Part shown: piece by piece, positions 1 to 8,796 of the stretch
Numbering within the stretch: the stretch's first letter is position 1
How the letters are laid out: every line of letters begins with the position of its first letter
NCBI GenBank assembly: GCA_964572045.1
Contig: CAZNEI010000014.1
Span: forward strand, 1 to 46,265
Source: CBDCKR01 sp964572045
GTDB lineage: Bacteria > Gemmatimonadota > Gemmatimonadetes > Longimicrobiales > Gaopeijiaceae
Direction: 5' to 3'
DNA length: 46,265 bases
Made by a program: the position numbers and the translations under genes
Notes under the pieces: model-generated
Told to the model about the DNA's origin: nothing
Databases searched by the model: none
The model's input: only the letters and a program-made list of their open reading frames with translations

Positions 1-662
1 AGTTAGCCGCTCCCCTCACCATTAACAACATTCTGTTCGTTACACTACACTAGGACCGTAGCCGGATGCGACCGGCAGGTCGAGGAGGCGCAGGGTATAC
101 GCCGAGCTGGGCTCGGTGGTGCACCATGCGGCTTAGACCCATGCGGCGCAATACGCAAGATCTCCTCCTCGGTGAGGACCACCACCCGCCCGCCGTGCCG
201 CAGGGTCGGGGCGGGGCCGGAGGCTTTCATCCTCAATCCGCGCCACACCGGCCCGCAACGCCCTCGCGTTCCCGTCGAGTTCGCCGAAGCAGGGTCTCCT
301 GATCGACGGCAGGCTGTGGTGGGGCAGAAGGCGCCGTCAGGTCGTCAGCCGTCCTGTCTCAGCGTGATTGTCCTGCCAGAGGAGGAGGTTGGCCCTGTGG
401 CCGGCCAGCTCGCCAAGCGTGCGTGACTTCGCGTGCGGCTTCCTACCGGAATGATCGTCGGGCGACGCTCGAGCATCGCCCGGGTGGCGGCCACTTCAAG
501 CTCACGCCCCCCAAATCCAGATGCTCTCCGAGGCGTTCTCGCAGGCATCCTACCCTCCCGATTCGCCTCGGCCGCGGGCACGACCCCTTCACGGCCGAGC
601 CTCCGAAGGCGATCACCGGCCCGGAAGCTGCCCCGCGCCGACCGCCCGTCGGACGCGCCGCA
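1..662. other. Left-edge stretch with no intact gene; possibly decayed coding DNA
   Basis: No open frame here has a convincing start, ribosome site and family match. On the minus strand several short frames have protein-like composition but are broken from one another. One is open without a stop for about 50 codons around 345-480 and ends in GRLTT. Another around 210-300 contains the stretch LFGELDGNARALRAG. A third (45-248) contains VVVLTEEEILRI, which faintly recalls the start of a tyrosine-recombinase core domain. This pattern could be a frameshifted, decaying gene, but I cannot name it. The first 60 bases are more AT-rich than the rest of the window. Confidence 0.3.
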
Positions 663-2894
663 CTATTGGATGAGCACCGTCTCCTCCGCGCTCACGAAGA
701 GCATGTCCCGGATCGTCGGGAATCGAAGAAGCAACTGTGCGCCCTTCTGCTCAAGGCGCTCCGCAGTGAATCCCGTAAGCACTAGGTCCGCCTCTCCGGA
801 ACGGGCCGCGACCAACGCTTGAAAGTCGACGCCCTCGTCGGTGGGAAGGACGAGTACGTTCTTCTCACTGATCAGCAGGCGTCCCTCGCTGATCATCTCG
901 TGAATCTCCTCGCCCCGGTCCGTCGCATCGCCACGGGGATAGGCGGCGAACAGCCTGATCTCGCCCTTTCTCCAGTCCTGGTGCCCGAGCAGGATGTACG
1001 CCAAGAGGATCATGAGGTTGGCATTTCGGGCGTCGTGCCACGTTAACCATACGTGGATACTCTTGCGGGCTCCAAAGAAGGTGTCGCCGTGCCTCAGCAC
1101 CAGGCGGTTCATGCCGGGCACGCTGGCCATGCGCAGGCCGGCCACGACCTCGGAGAGCACGGGGTCGGGGTCATGGAGGCCGAACTCGAAGAGCATGGTG
1201 TTGTTGTCCATCCCCGACACGCCCGGCATCTGCAGACACTGAGCCAGCGCCGACGTCATGGTCGGACTGATCATCGTGTCGACGTAGACGGCACCCCTCC
1301 GCTCCGCCGCATCGCGGACGAGCCGGTCCTGCAGGGCCCGGCTCTGTCGAAACGTCTCGGGTTCCAGCCGTCCCCGGATGTGATGCAGGTAGGTCCCGAA
1401 GCCGTATCGATGGCACAGCCAGTCGAGCAACTGAACCGGGGACGCTCGGTCAAAGGTCCGGGGCGTAACGGTGATGATGCTCGGCCGCCAATCGGGGGGC
1501 GGGATCTTCTGGAGCCGTATCTGCAGGTAGCGTGTTGCCTGCGTCATGGCACCGTGGAAGATCGCGGCCAGATCGTCCACACCGCCTCGGGTCTTCCGGA
1601 TGATGAGATAGAGCGAAACCATGACCAGCAGCGCGAGCACTGCAAAGAAGAGATCCATCTGCAGCATGAGCACAAGGCACATCACCGCCCCAAGAAGGCT
1701 CAGGTACCACTTGGAGCGGAAGCTCGGTCGATACGAAGGCCGCGCGGCGAAGTGCTCAAGGAATGAGATCGCGCAAAGAGTGCCGTAGGTCACCATGAAG
1801 AACATGGACACGATCCGCGCAACGAGGTCCACCGAGCCCAAGAACACGAACAGAAGCGCGATGCCTGACGTCACATAGGTGGCATTCCTGGGTTCGTTGG
1901 CGTCTCCCGCGGAGGCGGAGAGGAAACGATTCAACGGCCGGACCGGCACAATGCGGTCGGATCCGAGCGCCTGCAGAGTGCGCGGCGCGACGAGAATCGA
2001 CCCGATGGCAGACGACAGCGTCGCGCAGGCCAACCCGAGCGGAATGACGGGACCCCAGAGGGCGATCCGCCTCATGATCAGCTGATCGCTTGCCAACTCC
2101 TCAGGCCCTGCCGAGACGCCGAGCTTGAGGACCACGAGCGCGTACACGATCATTCCCACGAACGTCGCTGACATGATCCCGAGGGGAATAGACCGCCTCG
2201 GGTTGGCCAGATCCCCCGACAAGCCGACTCCGGCCGTCACGCCTGTGAAGGCGGGGAATACGATCGCGAAGACCAGCATGAAGGGGTCTGCGTCGGCGAG
2301 GCTTGAGAAGAGCTGGACCTCCTGGGGGCGGAGGGTGGGCGGCGGAGTTCCGAGGAAGAACAGCACCAGCGACATGCCGAGGACCGCCGCGACGCCCACC
2401 AGGGCCTTCACACCCAGATCCGCTCCCTTCGTGAGCACGAGAGCGACCAACGCGACCGTTGCAGGCAACGATATCATCCGGGGATCGAAGCCGCGGCCGA
2501 CGGTCTCCCCGAACCAGTCGGCGAGGGGCGCAAAGGCCTCGGCGAACGCGATCATGTAAAAGGCCACCGAGATGGCCTGCGACAAATAGAGGCCGATCCC
2601 GATCGCTCCGCCTATCGTGGTTCCGAACGATCGAGAGATGATGAAGTACTCGCCGCCTCCCTCGACGCGCCGATTCGTGGCGATCTCCGCGATGGCCAGG
2701 GCCGTGGGAACCGTCACGGCGTGGCCGAGAAGAATGATCAACAGAGCCCCGAGCACGCCGACGTGTCCCACGGCATATCCAAACCGTAGGAACATGATCG
2801 CCCCGAGGATCGTGCTGATACTGGCCAGGAAGACGGGACCGGTCCCGAAGCCGTGGCCGTGGTGGTGATCGGTTGCGTCGGAGACTTCGTTCAT
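663..2894 (-). CDS. SLC12-like (APC superfamily) amino acid/cation-chloride permease
   Basis: A 743-residue integral membrane transporter of the amino acid-polyamine-organocation superfamily, closest in layout to the bacterial relatives of SLC12 cation-chloride cotransporters. A short His-rich N-terminus (DHHHGHG) precedes the first membrane segment, which carries the family-like ISTILGAIMFLRFG. About 12 hydrophobic segments follow up to roughly residue 430. The last ~300 residues are soluble, contain TPRTFDRASPVQLLDWL and resemble the cytoplasmic C-terminal domain of SLC12 proteins. The substrate cannot be told from sequence: amino acids, or chloride with a cation, are both possible. It is divergent from the DUF1015 gene, with about 280 bp between them. 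The 743-residue length and the C-terminal domain set it apart from ordinary ~450-residue amino acid permeases. Confidence 0.85.
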   Translation of the reverse strand: MNEVSDATDHHHGHGFGTGPVFLASISTILGAIMFLRFGYAVGHVGVLGALLIILLGHAVTVPTALAIAEIATNRRVEGGGEYFIISRSFGTTIGGAIGIGLYLSQAISVAFYMIAFAEAFAPLADWFGETVGRGFDPRMISLPATVALVALVLTKGADLGVKALVGVAAVLGMSLVLFFLGTPPPTLRPQEVQLFSSLADADPFMLVFAIVFPAFTGVTAGVGLSGDLANPRRSIPLGIMSATFVGMIVYALVVLKLGVSAGPEELASDQLIMRRIALWGPVIPLGLACATLSSAIGSILVAPRTLQALGSDRIVPVRPLNRFLSASAGDANEPRNATYVTSGIALLFVFLGSVDLVARIVSMFFMVTYGTLCAISFLEHFAARPSYRPSFRSKWYLSLLGAVMCLVLMLQMDLFFAVLALLVMVSLYLIIRKTRGGVDDLAAIFHGAMTQATRYLQIRLQKIPPPDWRPSIITVTPRTFDRASPVQLLDWLCHRYGFGTYLHHIRGRLEPETFRQSRALQDRLVRDAAERRGAVYVDTMISPTMTSALAQCLQMPGVSGMDNNTMLFEFGLHDPDPVLSEVVAGLRMASVPGMNRLVLRHGDTFFGARKSIHVWLTWHDARNANLMILLAYILLGHQDWRKGEIRLFAAYPRGDATDRGEEIHEMISEGRLLISEKNVLVLPTDEGVDFQALVAARSGEADLVLTGFTAERLEQKGAQLLLRFPTIRDMLFVSAEETVLIQ

Positions 2895-3176
2895 GGACCC
2901 GGTGCACGGAGAGTGGAAGAGGGACGGAGCGACAATACTTGCGTTTTCGGGAAGCCGGGTGCAATGGGCCTTGTCGGATGTGCTCCACTATCGCGTTCCC
3001 TTCTTGTGGGCCGGATCTGGAGAACCCATGCTTGTCGTCGTCGTGACATCGGCTTCAAACGAAGCAGCCCACGGGTGAAGACAACGAGGGGCCGTGCGGA
3101 TCATGAAACATCACGGGACCCGGCCAGTTCTTCCCACGCTAGGTCTTCCCGTGCGTCAATCGCGCTGAGAGGGACC

Positions 3177-4418
3177 TTGGTCACCGTCACACCCGTTCCT
3201 CGGGCTCTGGTCCCGGTTGACTCCGACGCGGCCGTCCGGATCAGCGCCCCCAACTACGACGAGTTTCAGGGCGACCGAGAGATCTGGAATCTGCTTCAGG
3301 TCCGTCGGATGAGCGTTCTGCGCATCACGATGGCCCACTGCGACAGACCTTCGCCCGAGGAGATCACCGGCGCAGACACCGTCGCCTCGCTGGCCCGCGC
3401 AACGCGCAACATGTCGGAGCTCCTGGCGAGCCCCCTGACACGTGAGGTCCGGAACGTCTTGTGGGTCTACGAGATTCGGGACCCCAAGCGGTCGGCCTCT
3501 CCCCAGATCGGCCTGGGCGGTATGGCACGCACAGCCCAAATCCGCACTCGGACGGCCCCTGCGGGGACGATCATCCGGAACGAAGGCATTCGCGAGCCCA
3601 AGGCCCGAGGGCGGGCCGAGCTTATCGGGGCTACCGGTGCCATCATCGGCACCGTGAACAACGCGGTCGAGGACGAGTCGGGCCGGATCCGGACGGCCCT
3701 GGAGGTCCACGTTCAGGACCGTGCTTTCGACTTCCAAGTCGTCGATGAGCACGGAAACCGGCATAGGGTGTGGATCGTAGCCGACTCGAAGAGCATCGGG
3801 CGCTTCCAGCGGCTCCTCGCCGAAGAGCCCCTTGCGTACGTCGCCGACGGGAATCACCGCAGCGCCGCCGCGGCGATGTTGGGATACGAGGGGTTCTTGG
3901 CCGTCTTCTTTCCCGCCCCCACTATGAGCATCTCCCCCTACAACCGCCTCGTCACCGGGGTGCATGCCCCGCCTTCGGGCCTAGCTGCGGCGGTCGCGGA
4001 GAGCTTCGAAATCGCAGGCTCCCTTCGGGCGGCCGCTCATCAGCCCACCGAATCGGAGCCGATCCGGCTCTATTCGCCCGAGGAGGGCTGGATGCCCCTC
4101 CTCCCGCTCCCCGGCACCTTCGATCCTGAGAACGCCGTGGAGGTGATCCCCGCCGACATCGTCCAGCGGAGGCTGTTTTCGAAGGTCTTCGGGATTGAAG
4201 ATCCCGCAGACCCGCGCCTCACCTTCGTGGGAAGCAACAAAGACACTGCTTGGCTGCAGACCGAGGTGGACGAGGGGAGAGCCTCCTACGCCGTCACCCT
4301 TCCCGCGGTTACCATGAGCCAGTTCATTGCTGTGTGTCAGCAGAACCGGCGGATGCCGCCCAAGTCGACTTGGTTCGAGCCCAAGATCCGGAGCGGGCTC
4401 GTGATGGCCCTGCTATAG
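3177..4418 (+). CDS. DUF1015 family protein
   Basis: About 413 residues, of unknown function. The DUF1015 signature is visible: an early NYDEF segment, IRNEGIREPKARGRAEL, and VADGNHRSAAAAML around residue 222. The DGxHR core (D224-R228) recalls the DGxHR motif of ParB/sulfiredoxin-fold kinases such as SerK; that link is an inference. The frame is open upstream to 2853, but the homologous part begins just before VRISAPNYDEF. I therefore chose TTG at 3177, which follows GAGAGGG at 3167-3173. The gene stands alone, between the divergent permease and the convergent P1 peptidase. Confidence 0.8.
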   Translation: MVTVTPVPRALVPVDSDAAVRISAPNYDEFQGDREIWNLLQVRRMSVLRITMAHCDRPSPEEITGADTVASLARATRNMSELLASPLTREVRNVLWVYEIRDPKRSASPQIGLGGMARTAQIRTRTAPAGTIIRNEGIREPKARGRAELIGATGAIIGTVNNAVEDESGRIRTALEVHVQDRAFDFQVVDEHGNRHRVWIVADSKSIGRFQRLLAEEPLAYVADGNHRSAAAAMLGYEGFLAVFFPAPTMSISPYNRLVTGVHAPPSGLAAAVAESFEIAGSLRAAAHQPTESEPIRLYSPEEGWMPLLPLPGTFDPENAVEVIPADIVQRRLFSKVFGIEDPADPRLTFVGSNKDTAWLQTEVDEGRASYAVTLPAVTMSQFIAVCQQNRRMPPKSTWFEPKIRSGLVMALL

Positions 4419-4495
4419 CGCCCGTTCGCCCCCGGCGCCCACCGCGCAACCGCCCCCGAGCGCCACCGATCCCGGGATGGCCTCGAGGCCCCGTC

Positions 4496-5713
4496 TCAAC
4501 GCCGGTGCGGCCGGAGTCGATCCCAGTCGAGGGCGTTGTACTTCCGGAGGATTGCAAGCGTCTCGTCCAAGGGGATGGCCTCGGCGGTTCCGCGCGCGCT
4601 GGTGACGGTCGTCGCCTTGAAGATGGCGTTGTAGATGGCTTCCTCCGTCGCTTCGGCGGCCGCGGCGAAGAGGGGTGACATCTGCGGGTTTAGGAGCGAC
4701 TCCCCGGGCCACGGGCTCGGGTGTGAGCGGACCCGGCGGACCTCGGGGGCAGTTGAGAAGGAGATCACATAGTCGCCCGAGCCGTTCGAAGCGTACGACC
4801 CTGTCCGAGCCAGGCCCATGACGACCCGCATGGACAAGCGCTCAAGGTTCTTTGGCGTGAGCGGAGCGTCGGTAGCGAGCACCATCATGATCGAACCCCC
4901 GTCGTGGGGTTCGGTACTGCCCCCTTGTCCCGAAACGCCACGGCTCTCCAGCAACTGCCGGTAAGGGTAGTTCCCAAGCTCGCGGCCTACGGGTGCCCCG
5001 TTCATCGAGAGGACGCCGCCGAAGTTCGTCTGGACCAGCACGCCGATCGTGTAGCCGCCCAATTCGTCTGGCAGCACCCGAGAGCTCGTGCCGATGCCCC
5101 CTTTCCAGCCGAACGCACGCGTGCCGGTGCCCGCCCCTACGCTCCCCTCTTCCACCGGTCCGTCCGATGCGTTATCGAGTGCCGCGGCGACGTGCTCATA
5201 GCGAATTGGATCCGCCCACATGTCGTTTACCCTGCTGTCGTTCGTTTCGCCGACGATGGGGTTGATGGTATGCTGAGTCTCTCCGGGTCGGTGCAGGAGG
5301 TAGTCCGCCAGGGCCTCCGCCGCGTTCCAGACACAGAGCGTGCAAGTCAGAAGAATCGGGGTCTCGATCTCTCCGAATTCCCGGACCTGGGTCTCGCCGA
5401 CGAGCTTGCCATAGCCGTTTCCCTGGTGGATCCACCCCGGAACAGGCTCCCGGTACAAGTTGCCGGGCGCGGGAATGATCGCCGTGACACCGGTGCGAAT
5501 CGTCTCGCCCTCGATAACGGTGGCGTGGCCGACCCGCACACCTTCGACGTCCGTGATGGCGTTGTGCTCCCCGGTCGGAAAGATGCCGACGACGAGGCCC
5601 ACCTCTCGGGCGCGCGGCCTCTCCTGAGGCTCGACGGGCTCACCGACAAGCCCATGCGCGGCCAGAATGAATGCGATGAGCGAAACCCGCAGCGCAGACG
5701 CCCCGAAACCCAT
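4496..5713 (-). CDS. P1 family peptidase (DmpA/BapA-type), probably exported
   Basis: 405 residues, a member of the DmpA/L-aminopeptidase D-esterase family of N-terminal nucleophile hydrolases. These enzymes cleave themselves before a serine that then acts as nucleophile, and release N-terminal or beta-amino residues from small peptides. The expected processing site is Gly273-Ser274 in HDGGSIMMVLATDAPL, and the conserved asparagine is N230 in LVQTNFGG. The glycine-rich GSVGAGTGTRAFGWKGGIG segment is also present. The first ~24 residues are hydrophobic and look like a signal peptide, so the enzyme probably acts in the periplasm, whereas many family members are cytoplasmic. The length suits the family plus a leader. 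It converges on the DUF1015 gene. Confidence 0.9.
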   Translation of the reverse strand: MGFGASALRVSLIAFILAAHGLVGEPVEPQERPRAREVGLVVGIFPTGEHNAITDVEGVRVGHATVIEGETIRTGVTAIIPAPGNLYREPVPGWIHQGNGYGKLVGETQVREFGEIETPILLTCTLCVWNAAEALADYLLHRPGETQHTINPIVGETNDSRVNDMWADPIRYEHVAAALDNASDGPVEEGSVGAGTGTRAFGWKGGIGTSSRVLPDELGGYTIGVLVQTNFGGVLSMNGAPVGRELGNYPYRQLLESRGVSGQGGSTEPHDGGSIMMVLATDAPLTPKNLERLSMRVVMGLARTGSYASNGSGDYVISFSTAPEVRRVRSHPSPWPGESLLNPQMSPLFAAAAEATEEAIYNAIFKATTVTSARGTAEAIPLDETLAILRKYNALDWDRLRPHRR

Positions 5714-6012
5714 GTGGCCCTCCCAGCCAAGGGACGGCTGATGGTGTGGCCGCCCGTCGAAGAGAAGATGCCGGTACCGGCGCGGGACTGCAATCGAGGA
5801 GCGAAGCGGCAGCCAAGGCCAGAGGGACCGCGCTGGTCCGTTGGCGCCATGTCCTTTGACCGCGATCCCCGCTATGGTCCGTCACCCCCGGTGGAGGGTC
5901 CCCCTGCGACTCGGTTTCGCTCGCCGACGACCGGTCGATCGCCGCGGGCGAGCGTCCGGTGCTCGAAGATCCGCTTGCGGTTCCCCCGCTCGTACGCGCA
6001 AACTGCTGGACC

Positions 6013-6309
6013 ATGCCTCCGAATCCTGACCGAGACAACGGCGACGTGACCGCCAGCGCCTACTGGCGCCGGAATCTCACCTACGTGACGTCCCTCCTAG
6101 GCGTGTGGTTCGTCGTGTCCTACGGAGCCGGTATCCTGTTCGTGGAGCAACTCAACAGGGTCCGCATCCCCGGGACGGGCTTCCCGCTGGGCTTCTGGTT
6201 CGCGCAGCAGGGCTCCATCTACGTCTTCGTCATCTTGATCTTCGTGTATGTGGGGCTCATGAACCGCTTGGACCGGGAGCACGGGTTGCGCGAGGACAGC
6301 GACGCGTGA
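6013..6309 (+). CDS. DUF4212 small subunit of sodium:solute symporter
   Basis: A 98-residue membrane protein with two hydrophobic segments (VTSLLGVWFVVSYGAGILFV and SIYVFVILIFVYVGLM), the DUF4212 layout. These proteins are always found beside a large sodium:solute symporter subunit and are presumed to form a complex with it. The ATG at 6013 gives the normal family N-terminus (MPPNPDRDNGD). An in-frame ATG at 5959 would add 18 residues with no homology. The stop overlaps the next gene's GTG in a GTGA arrangement (6306-6309), which indicates translational coupling. Confidence 0.88.
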   Translation: MPPNPDRDNGDVTASAYWRRNLTYVTSLLGVWFVVSYGAGILFVEQLNRVRIPGTGFPLGFWFAQQGSIYVFVILIFVYVGLMNRLDREHGLREDSDA

Positions 6310-8027
6310 ACGTCCAGGCGTGGACGTTCGTCATGGTGGCGCTCTCGTTCACCCTGTATATCGGGGTGGCGGTCTGGTCTCGGGCCTACTCCACCAAGGA
6401 GTTCTACGTGGCGGGCACGGGCGTTCGGCCTTTGGCCAACGGCATGGCCACAGCCGCCGATTGGATGTCCGCCGCGTCGTTCATCTCCATGGCCGGACTC
6501 ATCTCGTTCCGCGGGTACGACGGATCGGTCTATCTCATGGGCTGGACCGGCGGATACGTGCTTCTTGCACTCCTTATAGCACCCTACCTGCGGAAGTTCG
6601 GGGCCTACACCGTTCCCGACTTTGTGGGGGATCGCTACTACTCCCAGGCTGCCCGCGTGGTTGCCGTGATCTGCGCCATCTTCGTGTCGTTCACGTACGT
6701 GGCCGGACAGATGCGCGGCGTGGGCATCGTCTTCGGACGCTTCCTGGAGGTTCCGGTCGAGATCGGCGTCCTCATCGGAATGGGCATCGTCCTCTTCTAC
6801 GCGGTGTTGGGGGGCATGAAGGGCATCACCTATACGCAGGTGGCGCAATACTGCGTCCTGATCTTCGCCTACCTCGTCCCGGCGATCTTCCTCTCCCTCC
6901 TGATCACGGGCAACGCGATCCCGCAGTTCGGCTTCGGCGGATCCGAGGTGCTGAGCGGCACCTACCTTCTCGATCGCCTCAACGGGCTGCACGACGAGCT
7001 GGGGTTCGCGCCCTATACGTCCGGCGCCAAGGCCACGATCGACGTGCTCGCCATCACAGCAGCGTTGATGGTGGGCACCGCAGGGCTGCCACACGTCATG
7101 GTGCGCTTCTACACGGTTCCCAAGGTCCGGCATGCACGCATCAGTGTCGGGTGGGCCCTGGTCTTCATCGCGCTTCTCTACACAGCCGCCCCCGCCGTGG
7201 CGGTGTTCGCACGCACGAACCTGCTGAACACGGTCTCCGAGCACCCCTATTCCGAGGTGCCCGAGTGGTTCACGAAGTGGGAGACGACGGGGCTCATCTC
7301 GTTCAGCGACGAGAACGGCGACGGGCTCATCCAATTTGTGGGGCCGGATGCCGTCGACGCCCAAGGAGCCCCGGTTGCGAACGAGCTTACCATCGATCAG
7401 GACATTATCGTGCTGGCCAACCCCGAGATCGCCGGTCTCCCGAATTGGGTCATCGGACTCGTGGCGGCAGGCGGCCTGGCGGCCGCACTCTCCACGGCGG
7501 CAGGTCTGTTGCTCGTCGTCTCTGCAGCCGTGAGCCACGACTTGCTGAAACGCGGGTTCAGGCCGGAGATCACGGAAAAAGGGGAACTCATCGCCGCTCG
7601 GGTGAGCGCTGCGCTGGCGGTGATGGTGGCGGGATACCTCGGAATCAACCCACCCGGCTTCGTGGCTGAAGTGGTGGCCTTCGCGTTCGGCCTCGCAGCC
7701 GCCTCGTTCTTCCCGGCGTTCATCCTGGGAATCTTCTCAAGACGCATGAACCGGGAGGGAGCGGTCCTCGGCATGGTCGCCGGGATTTCGCTCACGGCCG
7801 CCTACATCGTCTACTTCAAATTCGTGAATCCCGCCGCCAACACGGCGGACCACTGGTGGTTTGGAATCTCGCCGGAAGGAATCGGCATCGTGGGCATGCT
7901 CGTCAACTTCGCAGTGGCCTTGACCGTCTCCCGATTCACCCCCGCGCCCCCGGCTCAGATCGCACACTTGGTGAACCGCATCCGCGTGCCAAAGGGAGCG
8001 GGGAGGGCGCACGAGATCGGAGCCTAG
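6306..8027 (+). CDS. Sodium:solute symporter large subunit (VC_2705/ActP-like)
   Basis: 573 residues with about 13 membrane segments, in the SSS family and related to the acetate permease ActP and the VC_2705 subfamily. Family motifs visible are the FYVAGTGVRPLANGMATAAD region near the start, AASFISMAGLISFRGYD, VGTAGLPHVMVRFYTVP, and LAAALSTAAGLLLVVSAAVSHD in the central helix that helps form the sodium site. An inserted soluble segment near residues 310-365 (DENGDGLIQFVGPDA) is common in this subfamily. GTG at 6306 is chosen because it overlaps the DUF4212 stop and gives the expected N-terminus; the frame stays open further upstream, inside the DUF4212 gene. The likely substrate is a small carboxylate such as acetate, by family analogy only. 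Confidence 0.92.
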   Translation: MNVQAWTFVMVALSFTLYIGVAVWSRAYSTKEFYVAGTGVRPLANGMATAADWMSAASFISMAGLISFRGYDGSVYLMGWTGGYVLLALLIAPYLRKFGAYTVPDFVGDRYYSQAARVVAVICAIFVSFTYVAGQMRGVGIVFGRFLEVPVEIGVLIGMGIVLFYAVLGGMKGITYTQVAQYCVLIFAYLVPAIFLSLLITGNAIPQFGFGGSEVLSGTYLLDRLNGLHDELGFAPYTSGAKATIDVLAITAALMVGTAGLPHVMVRFYTVPKVRHARISVGWALVFIALLYTAAPAVAVFARTNLLNTVSEHPYSEVPEWFTKWETTGLISFSDENGDGLIQFVGPDAVDAQGAPVANELTIDQDIIVLANPEIAGLPNWVIGLVAAGGLAAALSTAAGLLLVVSAAVSHDLLKRGFRPEITEKGELIAARVSAALAVMVAGYLGINPPGFVAEVVAFAFGLAAASFFPAFILGIFSRRMNREGAVLGMVAGISLTAAYIVYFKFVNPAANTADHWWFGISPEGIGIVGMLVNFAVALTVSRFTPAPPAQIAHLVNRIRVPKGAGRAHEIGA

Positions 8028-8169
8028 TCCGAGCCCAGAAACCGGAATACGATGAGCTGCGGTCGCCCTAGGACTGGGGGCCAGAGCGAGCCACGACGGC
8101 TCCCAAGCTGGTGGATCTCGGCCTTCCTCCGCTCGAGGCGCCACCAGCCCGCACAGGGAGAGCAGCGAC

Positions 8170-8796
8170 ATCAGAAATCTTGACTTCGCATGGTGGGCCC
8201 GGGGCCTCCTTTTCGAGAACTGCAACTGCCAGGTGCTGTGCCCGGGCCATGTGCACTTCTCCAATCAGTGCACCCACGAGCGGTGCGTCGGCTACTGGGC
8301 GATCCGCATCGACGAAGGGGCTTACGGCAAGATCGACCTCGGGGGCGTGAGCGCCATTGTGGTCTACGAATGCCCCCAGCACATGATTTCGGGTGGCTGG
8401 ACGGAGGTCATCATCGTGGGCGACGGCGCCTCCGACGACCAGTTGGACGCCGTGACCAGAATCCTGACCGGTCAAGCGGGGGGGCCCTGGGAGGTCCTCG
8501 ATCGCTTCGTCGAGCGGAGGCTGCCCACCCGCGTGCTTCCTATCGATCTCGCCGACGAGGGCACGGTGAAGCGTGTCGTCATCGAGGGCCTCCTGTCGTC
8601 TCAGGTGGAGACCATTCGGGGGAGGAACCGGAGCCGGCCCGTCACCCTCGAGAACATGTTCAATCAGATCCACGCTCCCACGCAGACGGTTGCCCGGGGC
8701 GGCGCCATCTATGACGACGGGCAGATCGCGTTTAGCAATGAGGGCACCCATGCCCTCTACTCCCATTTCGACTGGGCGGTCGAGGCCGGATCGTGA
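8170..8796 (+). CDS. DUF1326 protein; start codon unresolved
   Basis: A soluble protein of about 208 residues with the DUF1326 fold signature: WWARGLLFENCNCQVLCPGH, then CTHERC and WAIRIDEGAYGKIDLGG. The clustered cysteines (CNC, LCPG, CTHERC) suggest metal or thiol chemistry, but no function is established. The family N-terminus lies upstream of the first canonical start in this frame (GTG 8233), which would cut off the CNC motif. Between the upstream stop (TGA 8053) and 8233 there is no ATG, GTG or TTG. An ATC at 8170 sits 9 nt after AGGGAG (8155-8160) and gives a normal-looking N-terminus, so I use it provisionally. A sequencing indel is the main alternative. The stop overlaps the DUF2182 start. 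Confidence 0.78.
   Translation: MRNLDFAWWARGLLFENCNCQVLCPGHVHFSNQCTHERCVGYWAIRIDEGAYGKIDLGGVSAIVVYECPQHMISGGWTEVIIVGDGASDDQLDAVTRILTGQAGGPWEVLDRFVERRLPTRVLPIDLADEGTVKRVVIEGLLSSQVETIRGRNRSRPVTLENMFNQIHAPTQTVARGGAIYDDGQIAFSNEGTHALYSHFDWAVEAGS

Noticed and set aside
6219..7538. Long minus-strand open frame of 439 codons opposite the symporter
   Set aside because: It is an antisense shadow of the high-GC symporter gene; its His/Asp/Glu-rich composition is unlike a real protein.
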